DNA of 64,000 nt from Ignavibacteria bacterium (GTDB lineage Bacteria > Bacteroidota > Ignavibacteria > Kapaibacteriales > Kapaibacteriaceae), in NCBI GenBank assembly GCA_016191145.1, contig JACPPD010000009.1, positions 1 through 64,000 on the forward strand, written 5' to 3'. Below, piece after piece: positions 1-8,471 of the stretch. The notes under the pieces were generated by a model, which did no database searches, had not been told where the DNA came from, and saw nothing but the letters and a program-made list of their open reading frames with translations. How positions within the stretch are numbered: position 1 is the first letter of the stretch; the number at the start of each line of letters is the position of its first letter. Position numbers and translations under genes: made by a program.

Positions 1-123
1 ATCGATCACATGACGCCCGCGGAAAGGTTGCTCTCGTTGCATGTTGAAGTTCCGAATCCTATGTATGCACGCATTGCAACACCACAGTTTTTTAACTCAC
101 ATTCCAGTGGAATTCAGTCCTAA
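1..123 (+). CDS. possible C-terminal end of an unknown rightward gene
   Basis: The first frame of the plus strand is open from the window edge to a TAA at 121-123 and gives about 40 residues with a plausible composition (begins IDHMTPAERLLSLHVEVP). It ends tail to tail with the methyltransferase fragment, overlapping it by a few bases. I recognise no family. It could be chance, or the end of a neighbouring gene joined here by the rearrangement that truncated the methyltransferase. Support is weak. Confidence 0.22.
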   Translation: MDHMTPAERLLSLHVEVPNPMYARIATPQFFNSHSSGIQS

Positions 124-827
124 CAATAGGGGTCTGGTACATCATTTCGAACCCAAAATCCACCCGGTAATTCCCTAAATGCATAAGTGTTTTCTTCACG
201 ATTTATGAATAATGGATTAACCTTACTTTTATCAATACACTTCCAATACCAGACCATAATGTCATAGATCCCACTGACAACATCTGCTCCTAGACTTCCA
301 CTCGTTCTATATGCAATCATCGAAATGAAGTTGGAGCTACCCAACACCTCATCCATCAATTCCCTTACATGGTGTACATTCTCATCACTAATCTGCACAA
401 ACACACTCCCCGTTTCGCTCAGCAATTCCCTTGCAAGCAGAAGTCTATCGCGTAGATATGTGAGGTAGGAATGGATTCCCAACTCCCACGTATCCCGAAA
501 CGCCTTAATCGTTTCAGGTTCTTGCGTCAGATCTTCATCCTTGCCATCTTTAACATCGCGTTTGTTTACAAACGGCTGGAAGTTGCTACCGTATTTAATG
601 CCATACGGCGGATCGATGTAGATCATCTGCACCTGACCCGCCATGCTCTCTTTTTGCAGCAGGGAATTCATCACAAGCAATGAATCGCCCGCAATGAGTC
701 TGTTGCTCCATCCTTTATCATGTTTGTAAAAGCTCACGGCATCGCGCAATGGAAGATTCTCGAATGGGGCATTGAACAACTCGCCCTGCACCCCATCTGA
801 AAACGAGGCATCCTTTGCCCCTTTCAC
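120..827 (-). CDS. DNA adenine methyltransferase, central fragment (type III Mod-like), frameshifted and truncated
   Basis: This 235-residue piece carries the N6-adenine methyltransferase core. YIDPPYG around residues 69-75 is the DPPY catalytic motif, and GDSLLVMNSLL just before it belongs to the S-adenosylmethionine region. QISDENVHHVRELMDEV is typical of type III Mod / site-specific DNA methyltransferases. The apparent GTG start lies directly after a nine-base A run, and the true N-terminus continues in another frame in the upstream open frame (718-1227). The protein stops shortly after RTSGSLGA, whereas relatives run for several hundred further residues. No continuation is visible in the last 120 bases, and no restriction subunit is present. 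The gene is therefore probably a remnant. Family assignment is confident; activity is doubtful. Confidence 0.75.
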   Translation of the reverse strand: MKGAKDASFSDGVQGELFNAPFENLPLRDAVSFYKHDKGWSNRLIAGDSLLVMNSLLQKESMAGQVQMIYIDPPYGIKYGSNFQPFVNKRDVKDGKDEDLTQEPETIKAFRDTWELGIHSYLTYLRDRLLLARELLSETGSVFVQISDENVHHVRELMDEVLGSSNFISMIAYRTSGSLGADVVSGIYDIMVWYWKCIDKSKVNPLFINREENTYAFRELPGGFWVRNDVPDPYC

Positions 828-1227
828 TTTTTTTTTGCAGTGCCGACAGAATACTTGCCGGATCGATGCGCTCGTGCACGTGAAGCGAAACGGTGTCTAC
901 CTCGAATGATGTGCGTTCTGCCTTTCCTGTCCAATTCAGGTAGGGGGCTTGCATGCGCCTGAGAGTTTCGAGCGCTTCGCGCATGGTGCTCTCGTCGCCC
1001 GACTCCAACGCATCGTCGATGATTCGTTCAATGTGTGCCCGCTGGACATCAAACTGCAGGGCCGGATCGATATGCGGATCGTAAGCCCACGCAGTCTTTG
1101 GTTGGTCCGGATCCGTTTCCGGATTTACCATGCCAACGTCGGGGTTGTTAACGCGCTTTGCATCGTGCCGGTACGACACGATCATTTGTTTCCAGTCTGA
1201 AGTCAGCGATTTGAATTTTTTGGCCAT
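718..1227 (-). CDS. DNA methyltransferase, N-terminal fragment
   Basis: This frame encodes the conserved N-terminal segment of the same methyltransferase family. It begins MAKKFKSLTSDWKQMIVSYR, passes through PYLNWTGKAERTSFEVDTVS and reaches HVHERIDPASILSAL. That segment normally runs directly into the methylase core. Homology ends at the A9 run (828-836); the last 35 or so residues of the frame are out-of-frame read-through overlapping the next piece. ATG at 1227 is chosen over the upstream GTG at 1236 because relatives start near MAKK. A small palindrome, ACTCTT-T-AAGAGT at 1235-1247, lies just upstream and could be an operator. Confidence 0.65.
   Translation of the reverse strand: MAKKFKSLTSDWKQMIVSYRHDAKRVNNPDVGMVNPETDPDQPKTAWAYDPHIDPALQFDVQRAHIERIIDDALESGDESTMREALETLRRMQAPYLNWTGKAERTSFEVDTVSLHVHERIDPASILSALQKKSERGKGCLVFRWGAGRVVQCPIRESSIARCRELLQT
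828..836. repeat. nine-base A/T homopolymer at a frameshift
   Basis: Nine consecutive T on the plus strand (A9 in the methyltransferase sense strand) lie exactly where the upstream frame must switch to reach the DPPY-containing frame. Removing one base (A8) would fuse the two frames into one protein. Such a tract could support slipped-strand phase variation, could be a simple mutation, or could be a sequencing error. Confidence 0.7.
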
Positions 1228-1509
1228 TAGCACCACTCTTTAAGAGTAGTTAAAAAAGTAAATCAATGAAAAATATGATGTTATGCAGCTAACCCCGGTA
1301 TTGGTCACATTGCTATTTAAGACACTTCAACCAACGACGCACTGCGTCGGCATTCCGCGAATCATTATACTGCCAAAATATCTCGCGGTACATTCATGAT
1401 ACGCAGATTTTTTCTTCGAATTTCCTAAATCCCGCCCGCGATTGGTTTCGCCTACATCGCAGCAGCGCTTCGTTCAGCATCTGGTACTGCCGCGTGCATT
1501 TCTAACCGC

Positions 1510-1827
1510 TTGACGTTCCAAGATGTCCCAATTGCCGGCATTCAATTCGGCAAATTCTGCCGGATAGATCGGTTTGCACAGTTACACGTCGGACAGGAAC
1601 TTGAGCTTGTTGGTGAGCGGGAGAACAAATACGACAATCGAGCCATCGCCATTCGAACCCGAGAAGGTAAAATGATTGGATATGTGTCGATGCTGTCCAA
1701 CGAAATACTTGCGAACCTAATGGATCAGGGCCTCACGCTTTCGTGCACCATCACATTGATCGAATACGCAGATAATCCATGGGACCCGGCAACGGTCAGC
1801 CTCGATCTTGTTAGTTCATCTTTTTAG
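1510..1827 (+). CDS. HIRAN-domain protein
   Basis: The 105-residue product is essentially one HIRAN domain, the small domain first described in Rad5/HIP116 helicases and linked to recognising DNA ends or stalled forks. Visible hallmarks are the start GIQFGKF, the central G-x-E-x-x-N-x-x-D-x-x-A-I pattern (GERENKYDNRAIAI) and GYVSMLSNEILANLMDQG. There is no helicase or nuclease domain, so it would act as a stand-alone DNA-binding module. The start used is TTG and no clear ribosome site is visible. The frame is open further upstream, so the N-terminus is uncertain. It overlaps the end of the convergent lipoprotein gene by 17 bp. Confidence 0.75.
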   Translation: MTFQDVPIAGIQFGKFCRIDRFAQLHVGQELELVGERENKYDNRAIAIRTREGKMIGYVSMLSNEILANLMDQGLTLSCTITLIEYADNPWDPATVSLDLVSSSF

Positions 1828-2350
1828 ATGTAATAACACTCACTGCACCACAGATGCCTTCGAGCCCCTTCCTCACATCCCAATACCATTCCCAATCCTT
1901 ATGCGTCTCACTGTCGTAATACATTTCACCGCTGGCGAGCGTTGCGCCAAACGCATTTTGTGTGCGCCCCACTACCTTTGCAAATGCGACGATATACAAA
2001 GGTTGAATATCCGGCGATGCAGCAAGCTCTTGTGCATTGCCAGCACTGATAATCGCACTACTGTCCAATGAATGCTTTATCGAGATCTGCCAAACGCGCT
2101 TACTGTTGACGCCAGTCCAAATATCATGCATTTCTTCGGTTTCAGCCTGAACCAGGCCAACCAGCGTGTCGCTCAGCGTGATCCGGAAACCATTCTGGAC
2201 GAGAATCGAAGTTGCCGATCGTATTACATCACTTTGTGTACGATGGTGACAAGGCAGATTGTGCTGCTTTACCGTAGTTGTTCTGCACCCGGTTGTAAAC
2301 GATATAATTGTTAGCAGCGAAATAACCGCTATGAACCTGATACTTAACAT
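1811..2350 (-). CDS. predicted lipoprotein of unknown function
   Basis: The product, about 179 residues, has a signal peptide (MLSIRFIAVISLLTIISF) ending in a lipobox TTGC, so it should be lipidated and sit in the outer or inner membrane. The body is a soluble alpha/beta-like region with paired Trp residues near the C-terminus (KDWEWYWDVRKGL) and no recognised motif. ATG at 2350 is preferred over an in-frame start 24 bp upstream because it begins the signal peptide and follows a purine-rich AGAGAG site. It is transcribed divergently from the WYL regulator. Confidence 0.7.
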   Translation of the reverse strand: MLSIRFIAVISLLTIISFTTGCRTTTVKQHNLPCHHRTQSDVIRSATSILVQNGFRITLSDTLVGLVQAETEEMHDIWTGVNSKRVWQISIKHSLDSSAIISAGNAQELAASPDIQPLYIVAFAKVVGRTQNAFGATLASGEMYYDSETHKDWEWYWDVRKGLEGICGAVSVITSKKMN

Positions 2351-2429
2351 GATACTCTCTTTAATTGTTGACAATTACAATTATCTGTTGTATTGCGACG
2401 TATTTTGTCGTTAATACGAAAGTTGAATT

Positions 2430-3401
2430 ATGTCGCAACAGATCCTGCGCATTTTGAAAATCCTGCACCTGCTCTCGAGTGGACGTGCCATGACGACAAA
2501 CGAGATTGCAGATGCAATTGCCTCCAATCCGGATAGGAAGGCTGTTTCGCAGCGACAGATACAGCGCGACCTTGCAGTGCTTGAAGAGGCTGGAGTTCCT
2601 CTTTTACGTGAATCAATGGGCCGTTCCCAGGTGTGGTCAATCCCATCCTCTTACAGGAATCTTGCGCCCCTTTCCATTGCAAAGAATGAAGTGCTCAGTA
2701 TTTATCTGCTGAAGGGAGTGCTGCAAGCGTTTCGTGCAACACGTGTTGAACGCGATGTAGATACTCTTCTGAGAAAGCTGGATAGGGCTGCACCAGGTAC
2801 GGTGTTTATGGAGACCGATCTTGTTGCAGATGTTTCGCCAGGACGCTTCATAAATACTGTTAGCGATGAAGCCTTCGAGAAAGTCGTTGATGCAATTGTA
2901 GACCCACATTGGGATAGAGTTACATATCGCTCGATAAATGCATCTGTATCAAAAACATTCGTCGTTAGTTTCAGCCGACTTATCAATCACGCCGGACGAC
3001 TGTATGTTGCTGCATGGCATCCGAAATACCAACACTACATTACGTTAGCCGTCGATGCAATTGAACATGTAGAGCGCGCCGGCGACGTCACGGATACTCT
3101 GCATGTTTTTAGTGAGGGGGCATTCAGACGCGAGCGCTACGGCGTATACGATGGTAAACAGCACTCCATTGTTCTTCGAATTAACAAGGATGCTGCACCT
3201 TTTTTTAAATCGCGAGAGTGGCACAACTCACAGCAATTCCGAACCCTTCGAAACGGTACGATTGAGCTTTCAATGTTTGCACCACTTTCTCCAGAACTGA
3301 TTTCCTGGGTAATGGCGTGGGCGCACGAACTAACAGTTCTGAAGCCGAAGTTACTGGCAGATGAATGCAGGAATCGTGCAAAACGCGTTTTGCGTTGGTG
3401 A
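2430..3401 (+). CDS. WYL-domain transcriptional regulator
   Basis: A 323-residue regulator. Residues 1-60 form a winged helix-turn-helix of the HTH_11/DeoR type (LSSGRAMTTNEIADAI, VSQRQIQRDLAVLEEAGVPL). Residues 140-225 form a WYL-type ligand or nucleic-acid sensor (VTYRS, then INHAGRLYVAAWHPKYQ, where YVAAW replaces the canonical WYL triad), followed by a WCX-like C-terminal extension. WYL regulators often repress defence or DNA-damage genes and can respond to single-stranded DNA. Here the gene sits between a broken methyltransferase region and a Fic gene. Target genes are unknown; the palindromes at 3411-3535 are candidate binding sites. Confidence 0.88.
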   Translation: MSQQILRILKILHLLSSGRAMTTNEIADAIASNPDRKAVSQRQIQRDLAVLEEAGVPLLRESMGRSQVWSIPSSYRNLAPLSIAKNEVLSIYLLKGVLQAFRATRVERDVDTLLRKLDRAAPGTVFMETDLVADVSPGRFINTVSDEAFEKVVDAIVDPHWDRVTYRSINASVSKTFVVSFSRLINHAGRLYVAAWHPKYQHYITLAVDAIEHVERAGDVTDTLHVFSEGAFRRERYGVYDGKQHSIVLRINKDAAPFFKSREWHNSQQFRTLRNGTIELSMFAPLSPELISWVMAWAHELTVLKPKLLADECRNRAKRVLRW

Positions 3402-3410
3402 CTAACAGAT

Positions 3411-3440
3411 AATTAAAGTAAACAGGCTTTTACTTTAATT
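3411..3440. promoter_or_regulatory. palindrome 1 upstream of fic
   Basis: Perfect 12-bp inverted repeat (AATTAAAGTAAA / TTTACTTTAATT) with a 6-bp spacer. It starts 10 bp after the WYL stop codon. It is too AT-rich for a convincing rho-independent terminator, and it shares the half-site core ATTAAA/TTTAAT with the next two palindromes. Confidence 0.55.
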
Positions 3441-3462
3441 AGCCTCATCCTTATTATTCTTG

Positions 3463-3491
3463 TGTTTAATAATACGTACAGTTATTAAACA
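3463..3491. promoter_or_regulatory. palindrome 2 upstream of fic
   Basis: Perfect 10-bp inverted repeat (TGTTTAATAA / TTATTAAACA) around a 9-bp centre that contains TACGTA. It lies between palindromes 1 and 3 and carries the same TTTAAT core. Likely an operator of the fic or WYL regulator, by inference. Confidence 0.5.
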
Positions 3492-3500
3492 AACTGGCAC

Positions 3501-3535
3501 AAAACTTTAATAGCGTATATTGCTATTAAAGTTTT
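3501..3535. promoter_or_regulatory. palindrome 3 immediately upstream of fic
   Basis: Perfect 14-bp inverted repeat (AAAACTTTAATAGC / GCTATTAAAGTTTT) with a 7-bp spacer, ending 18 bp before the Fic start codon. Its position over the likely promoter and leader suggests an operator, perhaps bound by the Fic protein's own winged-helix domain. Confidence 0.6.
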
Positions 3536-3553
3536 CTGTCTAAGAGAAAGTCA

Positions 3554-4714
3554 ATGATCAGACAAAACTCCGGTACATACAAGACCACGACTGTGGCTGG
3601 GGAGCTGGTGCGTGCATTTGTTCCGAGCCCCTTGCCACCTGTCCCACCTATTGACATGACCTCTGAATTGAACCGTATAATGGAGAAGGCGCTTCTTGCA
3701 TGTGGCCGCTTAGATGGGATTTCGGCATTGTTGCCTGACCCAACCATTTTTCTGTATGCGTATGTGAGGCGCGAAGCAGTACTCTCATCGCAAATCGAAG
3801 GTACCCAGTCTTCACTTTCCGACCTTCTCCTTTTCGAAATTAAAGAGGCGCCTGGAGTGCCGTTTGATGACGTAATAGAAGTTTCCAACTACGTTGCAGC
3901 GTTGAATCACGGCTTGGAACGATTAGCCAGTGGTTTTCCATTATCAAACAGACTCATCCGTGAGGTTCACTCAAAGTTGATGTCGAGAGGTCGCGGTGCA
4001 GATAAGTTGCCCGGAAAATTTCGTAAGAGTCAGAATTGGATCGGAGGTACTCGCCCGGGTAATGCTCACTTTGTTCCACCTCTACCCAACATGGTTCAAC
4101 ATTGCATGTCAGATTTGGAAATATACATCCATAACACCAACACTCCAACGCTCATAAAAGTGGCGCTTGCTCACGCACAGTTCGAAACAATACACCCATT
4201 TCTTGATGGCAATGGGCGAGTAGGCCGGTTGCTGATTGCACTCATGCTTTATAACGACGGAGTTCTAAATCAGCCACTACTGTATTTGAGCTTGTATCTT
4301 AAGCAGCATCGAGAAGAGTATTACAGACTCCTTGATGTTGTTCGCACCGATGGTAATTGGGAAGCATGGTTATCATTTGCGCTCGAGTGCATTGAACAAA
4401 CAGCATCCGGCGCCGTTGACACCGCAGATCGTTTACTGAAACTATTTGCGTCTGATGAACAACGTATACGTTCTTCTGAATTGAATATCGGAAGCTCTCT
4501 TCGTGTTTTTTCGTTTCTTCGTGAGCGACCAATAGTTAATATCGATCGTTTAGTAAAAGATCTTGGTATCTCATTCCCGACAGCAAGTAAAGCAATAAGT
4601 GTTCTGAATACACTTGGCGTCACACGCGAACTCACAGGCAAACAACGCAATCGTGTGTATGTATACGATAAGTATCTGTCTATACTCAACGAGGAGACTC
4701 ATCCTATGAAATGA
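3554..4714 (+). CDS. Fic-family AMP-transferase with C-terminal winged helix
   Basis: A 386-residue Fic protein. The catalytic motif [12 protein letters not shown] lies at residues 214-225 (catalytic His214, phosphate-binding Asn/Arg). An N-terminal inhibitory helix motif, SSQIEG at 78-83, fits the [S/T]xxxE[G/N] rule, so this is a self-inhibited enzyme with the antidote built in. Residues 300-386 form a winged helix ([20 protein letters not shown]), typical of Fic proteins that bind their own promoter. The family transfers AMP from ATP to target hydroxyls. ATG at 3554 follows a purine-rich AGAGAAAG site. The 3' end overlaps the convergent selD by 11 bp. Confidence 0.92.
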   Translation: MIRQNSGTYKTTTVAGELVRAFVPSPLPPVPPIDMTSELNRIMEKALLACGRLDGISALLPDPTIFLYAYVRREAVLSSQIEGTQSSLSDLLLFEIKEAPGVPFDDVIEVSNYVAALNHGLERLASGFPLSNRLIREVHSKLMSRGRGADKLPGKFRKSQNWIGGTRPGNAHFVPPLPNMVQHCMSDLEIYIHNTNTPTLIKVALAHAQFETIHPFLDGNGRVGRLLIALMLYNDGVLNQPLLYLSLYLKQHREEYYRLLDVVRTDGNWEAWLSFALECIEQTASGAVDTADRLLKLFASDEQRIRSSELNIGSSLRVFSFLRERPIVNIDRLVKDLGISFPTASKAISVLNTLGVTRELTGKQRNRVYVYDKYLSILNEETHPMK

Positions 4715-5738
4715 TAACGGCAACATCTCTTTGTTCCGTCATTACACCGATATGATGCGCCACAATGTTTAGGCTGCTAAGTGCTTCGGTGAATCGATCA
4801 ACATGATTCTGATCTACACTGACAAGCAAGCCGCCGCTTGTTTGCGGATCGCAAAGTATGTGCCGCTGACGTTCACTAATTATCGATACTTTGTTGCCAT
4901 ACGAATCCCAATTTCGCTTTGTACCCCCGGGAATACAGTTGTTATCGAGATAATAATGAATGACGTCGCTATTGATAAGGGGCACAGAAGGGTATTCGAG
5001 TTCCGCGGAAAGATGAGCCCCCTCACATAGTTCTATGAGGTGACCGAGTAAACCAAAACCCGTAACGTCAGTCATCGAGTGAATGTAATCAAGTTTACCA
5101 AATGTTTCTCCGGCTGTATTGAGCTGCGCCATCACGTCGCGTGCTAGCGAGGAGTGTTCATCTTTCAGCAGCCCTTTCTTTTGTGCAGTAGTTAGGATTC
5201 CTATCCCGAGTGGTTTAGTTAGGAATAGCAGATCCCCTGTCTGCGACTGTGTATTTGTCTTTAAATGTTCAAGATTCACCCTGCCCGTTACCGCTAAACC
5301 AAAAATCGGCTCAGGGCTGTCTATGCTATGTCCTCCTGCAAGAACGATACCGGCATCTGCGCAGGCAATGCGAGCCCCTTCCAATACTAGTCTCGCAGCT
5401 TCGATTGGGACAGTGCTGATGGGCCAACCGAGAACTGCAATTGCCATTAGCGGAGTGCCACCCATGGCATATACGTCGCTGATTGCATTCGTTGATGCGA
5501 TGCGGCCAAAGTCGACGGGATCATCAACGATTGGCATAAAGAAATCTGTTGTGCTGATGATGCCTGTGCCGTCGCCCATATCGTACACGGCGGCATCGTC
5601 TCTCGAAGTATTGCCGACTATCAACTGCGAGTCGGTAAGGGGCGCTAGAGCCGATACCAATATTTCATCAAGAAGTTTAGGAGAAATCTTGCATCCGCAA
5701 CCTGCTCCGTGTGAGTACTGTGTGAGTTTATAGTCCAT
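4704..5738 (-). CDS. selD: selenide, water dikinase (selenophosphate synthetase)
   Basis: SelD makes selenophosphate from selenide and ATP. The 344-residue product follows the E. coli enzyme almost throughout. The N-terminal loop [12 protein letters not shown] has Cys at positions 14 and 16 (no selenocysteine) and the essential Lys17. [20 protein letters not shown] and [18 protein letters not shown] are the metal and ATP sites, and [10 protein letters not shown] is near the end. It is the last gene of the exo/uvrC-mnmH-selD operon, overlapping mnmH by 11 bp. No selA, selB or tRNA-Sec is visible, so here it most likely supplies MnmH for 2-selenouridine in tRNA. Confidence 0.97.
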   Translation of the reverse strand: MDYKLTQYSHGAGCGCKISPKLLDEILVSALAPLTDSQLIVGNTSRDDAAVYDMGDGTGIISTTDFFMPIVDDPVDFGRIASTNAISDVYAMGGTPLMAIAVLGWPISTVPIEAARLVLEGARIACADAGIVLAGGHSIDSPEPIFGLAVTGRVNLEHLKTNTQSQTGDLLFLTKPLGIGILTTAQKKGLLKDEHSSLARDVMAQLNTAGETFGKLDYIHSMTDVTGFGLLGHLIELCEGAHLSAELEYPSVPLINSDVIHYYLDNNCIPGGTKRNWDSYGNKVSIISERQRHILCDPQTSGGLLVSVDQNHVDRFTEALSSLNIVAHHIGVMTEQRDVAVIIS

Positions 5739-6756
5739 GAAGGTGTTTTGTGTTTATCAGGTTCATGACGCGATCCGCAAGCTCGTTGATTTTACCTTCG
5801 CCACTCGAAATTCTAGAGACAATTGTCGATGCATATTTTCTCAGCGTATAGTCGTACGTGGCATCGTAGTAATCGAGCGCTACCCTTGCGGCATCGTGAA
5901 AATTTCCTTTGTGCAGTTCGGACAATGCAACGGCCAATCTTGCTCCGCCAAGCTTTCGATGAATTTTTTTGAACCCTTCTTCGAGATGAATCGGATCAGC
6001 CGTTCCATATTCCATGCAAAGGTTCTGCAGCCGTACGTTCACCGGAACATCAAGTAAAATCCTGGGCGAAGTTCGGATGCGCTCCATCAAGCCGACATCA
6101 AGGGAGACTGTACCAATCGACTGACTCTCATCTTCGATGATAATCGTCTGCTTACTTGTAAAACGCATCAGCTCACTGTGAACAATGTTCATAGCGTGTT
6201 CACTGGTTGGCTGAAGGGGCATTCCAATGGAACCGAAAGCAGATCCGCGATGCCGCGCAATCTCTTCAAGATTAATTACAGCACAACCTCTCAACCGAAG
6301 TTCCTCCAGCAGACGTGTCTTGCCAATTCCGGTCTTGCCGCTGAGGACAATGAAGTTCCCATGCTGACCGATATCGGTAATGACCTTTTGCCTGTATGCT
6401 TTATAACCTCGCGGAATGACGGTAGCCTCGATCCCCTCCTTCCGCAGCAGCCAGGCAAATGCTGCCGAGCGCATCCCTCCTCTCCAGCAGTACAGAATAA
6501 CGGAGCCACTGATGGCAGCGCCGCGCAAACTATCTGCCGATGATATAAGCGATGACATCTTCGGAAGCACATACTCCAATCCAATCTCGACTGCCCTATC
6601 GTGACCTTCCTGGACATAGGCTGTGCCCACTGCCGCTCTCTCATCATCGCTGAATAGAGCAATGCTGATGGCGTGCGGTATGTGGCCACGCTCGTATTCC
6701 GATGGAGATCGAACATCTATGACGACATTCGATGGATTGTAAATATCATTAAGCAT
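5728..6756 (-). CDS. mnmH: tRNA 2-selenouridine synthase
   Basis: MnmH (SelU, YbbB) replaces the 2-thio group of wobble uridine in Lys/Glu/Gln tRNAs with selenium, using selenophosphate. The 342-residue protein has an N-terminal rhodanese domain ([15 protein letters not shown]) whose catalytic loop is YCWRGGMRS with Cys90. A P-loop domain follows, with GKTGIGKT at 140-147. Both are diagnostic, and the length is normal for the family. It overlaps the upstream exonuclease/UvrC gene by 8 bp and the downstream selD by 11 bp, indicating translational coupling and a shared selenium pathway. Confidence 0.96.
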   Translation of the reverse strand: MLNDIYNPSNVVIDVRSPSEYERGHIPHAISIALFSDDERAAVGTAYVQEGHDRAVEIGLEYVLPKMSSLISSADSLRGAAISGSVILYCWRGGMRSAAFAWLLRKEGIEATVIPRGYKAYRQKVITDIGQHGNFIVLSGKTGIGKTRLLEELRLRGCAVINLEEIARHRGSAFGSIGMPLQPTSEHAMNIVHSELMRFTSKQTIIIEDESQSIGTVSLDVGLMERIRTSPRILLDVPVNVRLQNLCMEYGTADPIHLEEGFKKIHRKLGGARLAVALSELHKGNFHDAARVALDYYDATYDYTLRKYASTIVSRISSGEGKINELADRVMNLINTKHLHGL

Positions 6757-8440
6757 TGGTTCGGCGCATGAGATCCGTCAGTTGCTGATCTAATTGTTTG
6801 AAATTGGTTGATGCAGCAACAAACGTGCGTGCCTGATCCTTTCTCTGGTGCAGCCAGGAAGTGATGATACGAAGTTCGTCGAGTTCTCTATCAGAAAACT
6901 TCTCCATCAATGGGGGCATTGCGTAAATATCTGCCAACTCTCTGACAATGCCCTCCAATGATTCACTAACTGCAATGATGCGCTGAAGCCTCAAACGTCC
7001 GCTGTGTAGTGCAAAAATTTCAACCGAGGTATTACGGTACTGCGTCGGTACTGCAATCACAACATTGATGTCGGTCACGGCCAGGCGCTGCTCGCCCCCT
7101 AACATCATCATTCGTTCAATCTCGCGGAGTCCATCGCGCATCATTGCGGCGTGTTCAAATTCGAGATTAGCTGCTGCCTCTTCCATTTTTTGTTTAAGAG
7201 CTGCCACTGCACCGCTTTCGAGATTCGTTAGGTGCCGCCTTGCTTCCGTAGCCGCGTTTAAATAATTAGCTTGGGTTTGAAGCATTGCACATGGTCCATA
7301 ACATCGTTTAATATGGTAATCAAAGCAAGGCTTGTTGTTGGCAGCGGGATGCAATTCGCCATCGCATGAGCGCAGTTTGTAGGCACGCATGATTGAATCG
7401 CGTATGCGGGTTGCCATGTACTCGCTTCTGAACGGTCCAAAGTACTCTGAACCATCGGCATCTACATGATTCACGAGTTCCAGCCGAGGATACGCTTCAT
7501 TGGTGAATCGCAAAAAGTTTGGCGCCCGATACTCGCGCGATGCAACGTTGTACGTTGGAAGAATTCGCTTGATTTCCGCTGATTCAAGCAGCATTGCTCC
7601 AAGTTCTGTTCCTGTTGTCTTCCATGTAATGTGCTTGATGTATCGGATCATCCTGCTTACACTTCTTCCATGCAGCGGCGCGTCGTGAAAATATGTCTTC
7701 ACCCGTTGCGCAAGGTTCTTCGCCTTTCCCACATACAACACCCTGCGTTTAGCGCTAAGGAAATAATACACTCCGGGTTCTTCAGGAATCTCATTTAGGT
7801 AGGGGGCAAGTTCGGCTCTTGCCTTCGACTCCCTTCGCGGAACAATGCGCGGTGCATACTGCAGCGCAAGTAGATCTCCCAACGTGGCAGCATCGTACTC
7901 AGTTACTGCACGCTCAATCATCTTTAACAATGAGCTCGCTGTTGCTTCTGTGTCGCCAAGCGCCCGATGCCTGTGGTTATGCTCTATACCACAGAATTCG
8001 GCGACGGTTGCAAGATCGTGACGCTTTATTTCGTGGTTCAGCCTCCGTGAGAGTTTGCATGTACACAGCCGTGCAATCTCTGGAACAATTCCTCCGTTAC
8101 GGACGATGCTCGCAGATATTAAACTCCAATCGAACCCAACATTATGAGCAACAAATACAGTGCGTTCTTTGCAAAGCTCAAAGAGCAGTGGAGTCACCGC
8201 TTCATCTTCATCCGGCGCATCTTCAACCATCGCATCTGTGATGCCAGTCATGACTGAGATAAATTCCGGGATTGGTGTGTGCGGATTGATGAGAGAAGAA
8301 AATGATGCATTTACACAGCCCCCTTCAATAACCAGGAATGCAACCTCAATAAGTTTATGATCGCCGCCTGTTCCTCCGGTTGTCTCTACATCGACAACTA
8401 CAAAACGAATTTCAGGAAGTGCGAGGTCGAGATTAATCAT
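6749..8440 (-). CDS. DnaQ-like 3'-5' exonuclease fused to UvrC N-terminal modules
   Basis: A 563-residue two-part nuclease. Residues 10-180 are a DEDDh exonuclease of the DNA polymerase III epsilon type, with Asp17 and Glu19 in VVDVETTG, Asp104 in HNVGFDW and His158/Asp163 in HRALGDTEA. Residues 215-300 are a GIY-YIG nuclease domain (EEPGVYYFLS, VLYVGKAKNLAQRVKTYF). A UvrC-like Cys-rich segment (CFDYHIKRCYGPC) and a UVR/UvrB-binding-like region near 405-445 follow. The UvrC RNase H endonuclease and HhH domains are absent. Such fusions are known in several phyla and are thought to act in DNA repair. It leads the operon with mnmH and selD, a pairing with no obvious functional link. Confidence 0.9.
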   Translation of the reverse strand: MINLDLALPEIRFVVVDVETTGGTGGDHKLIEVAFLVIEGGCVNASFSSLINPHTPIPEFISVMTGITDAMVEDAPDEDEAVTPLLFELCKERTVFVAHNVGFDWSLISASIVRNGGIVPEIARLCTCKLSRRLNHEIKRHDLATVAEFCGIEHNHRHRALGDTEATASSLLKMIERAVTEYDAATLGDLLALQYAPRIVPRRESKARAELAPYLNEIPEEPGVYYFLSAKRRVLYVGKAKNLAQRVKTYFHDAPLHGRSVSRMIRYIKHITWKTTGTELGAMLLESAEIKRILPTYNVASREYRAPNFLRFTNEAYPRLELVNHVDADGSEYFGPFRSEYMATRIRDSIMRAYKLRSCDGELHPAANNKPCFDYHIKRCYGPCAMLQTQANYLNAATEARRHLTNLESGAVAALKQKMEEAAANLEFEHAAMMRDGLREIERMMMLGGEQRLAVTDINVVIAVPTQYRNTSVEIFALHSGRLRLQRIIAVSESLEGIVRELADIYAMPPLMEKFSDRELDELRIITSWLHQRKDQARTFVAASTNFKQLDQQLTDLMRRTNA

Positions 8441-8471
8441 TACTCAACGGTCAATGGGCATGGGTCGATAA

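Noticed and set aside
3411-3440. Rho-independent terminator of the WYL gene
   Set aside because: The stem is almost entirely A/T with no U-tract after it; it shares its core with the other two operators, so a regulatory role fits better.
5119-5733. 204-residue rightward open frame opposite selD
   Set aside because: SelD is unambiguous; the antisense frame has no domain features.
4704-5738. Selenocysteine-containing SelD or a SECIS element
   Set aside because: Both candidate positions encode Cys and there is no in-frame TGA at the active site.
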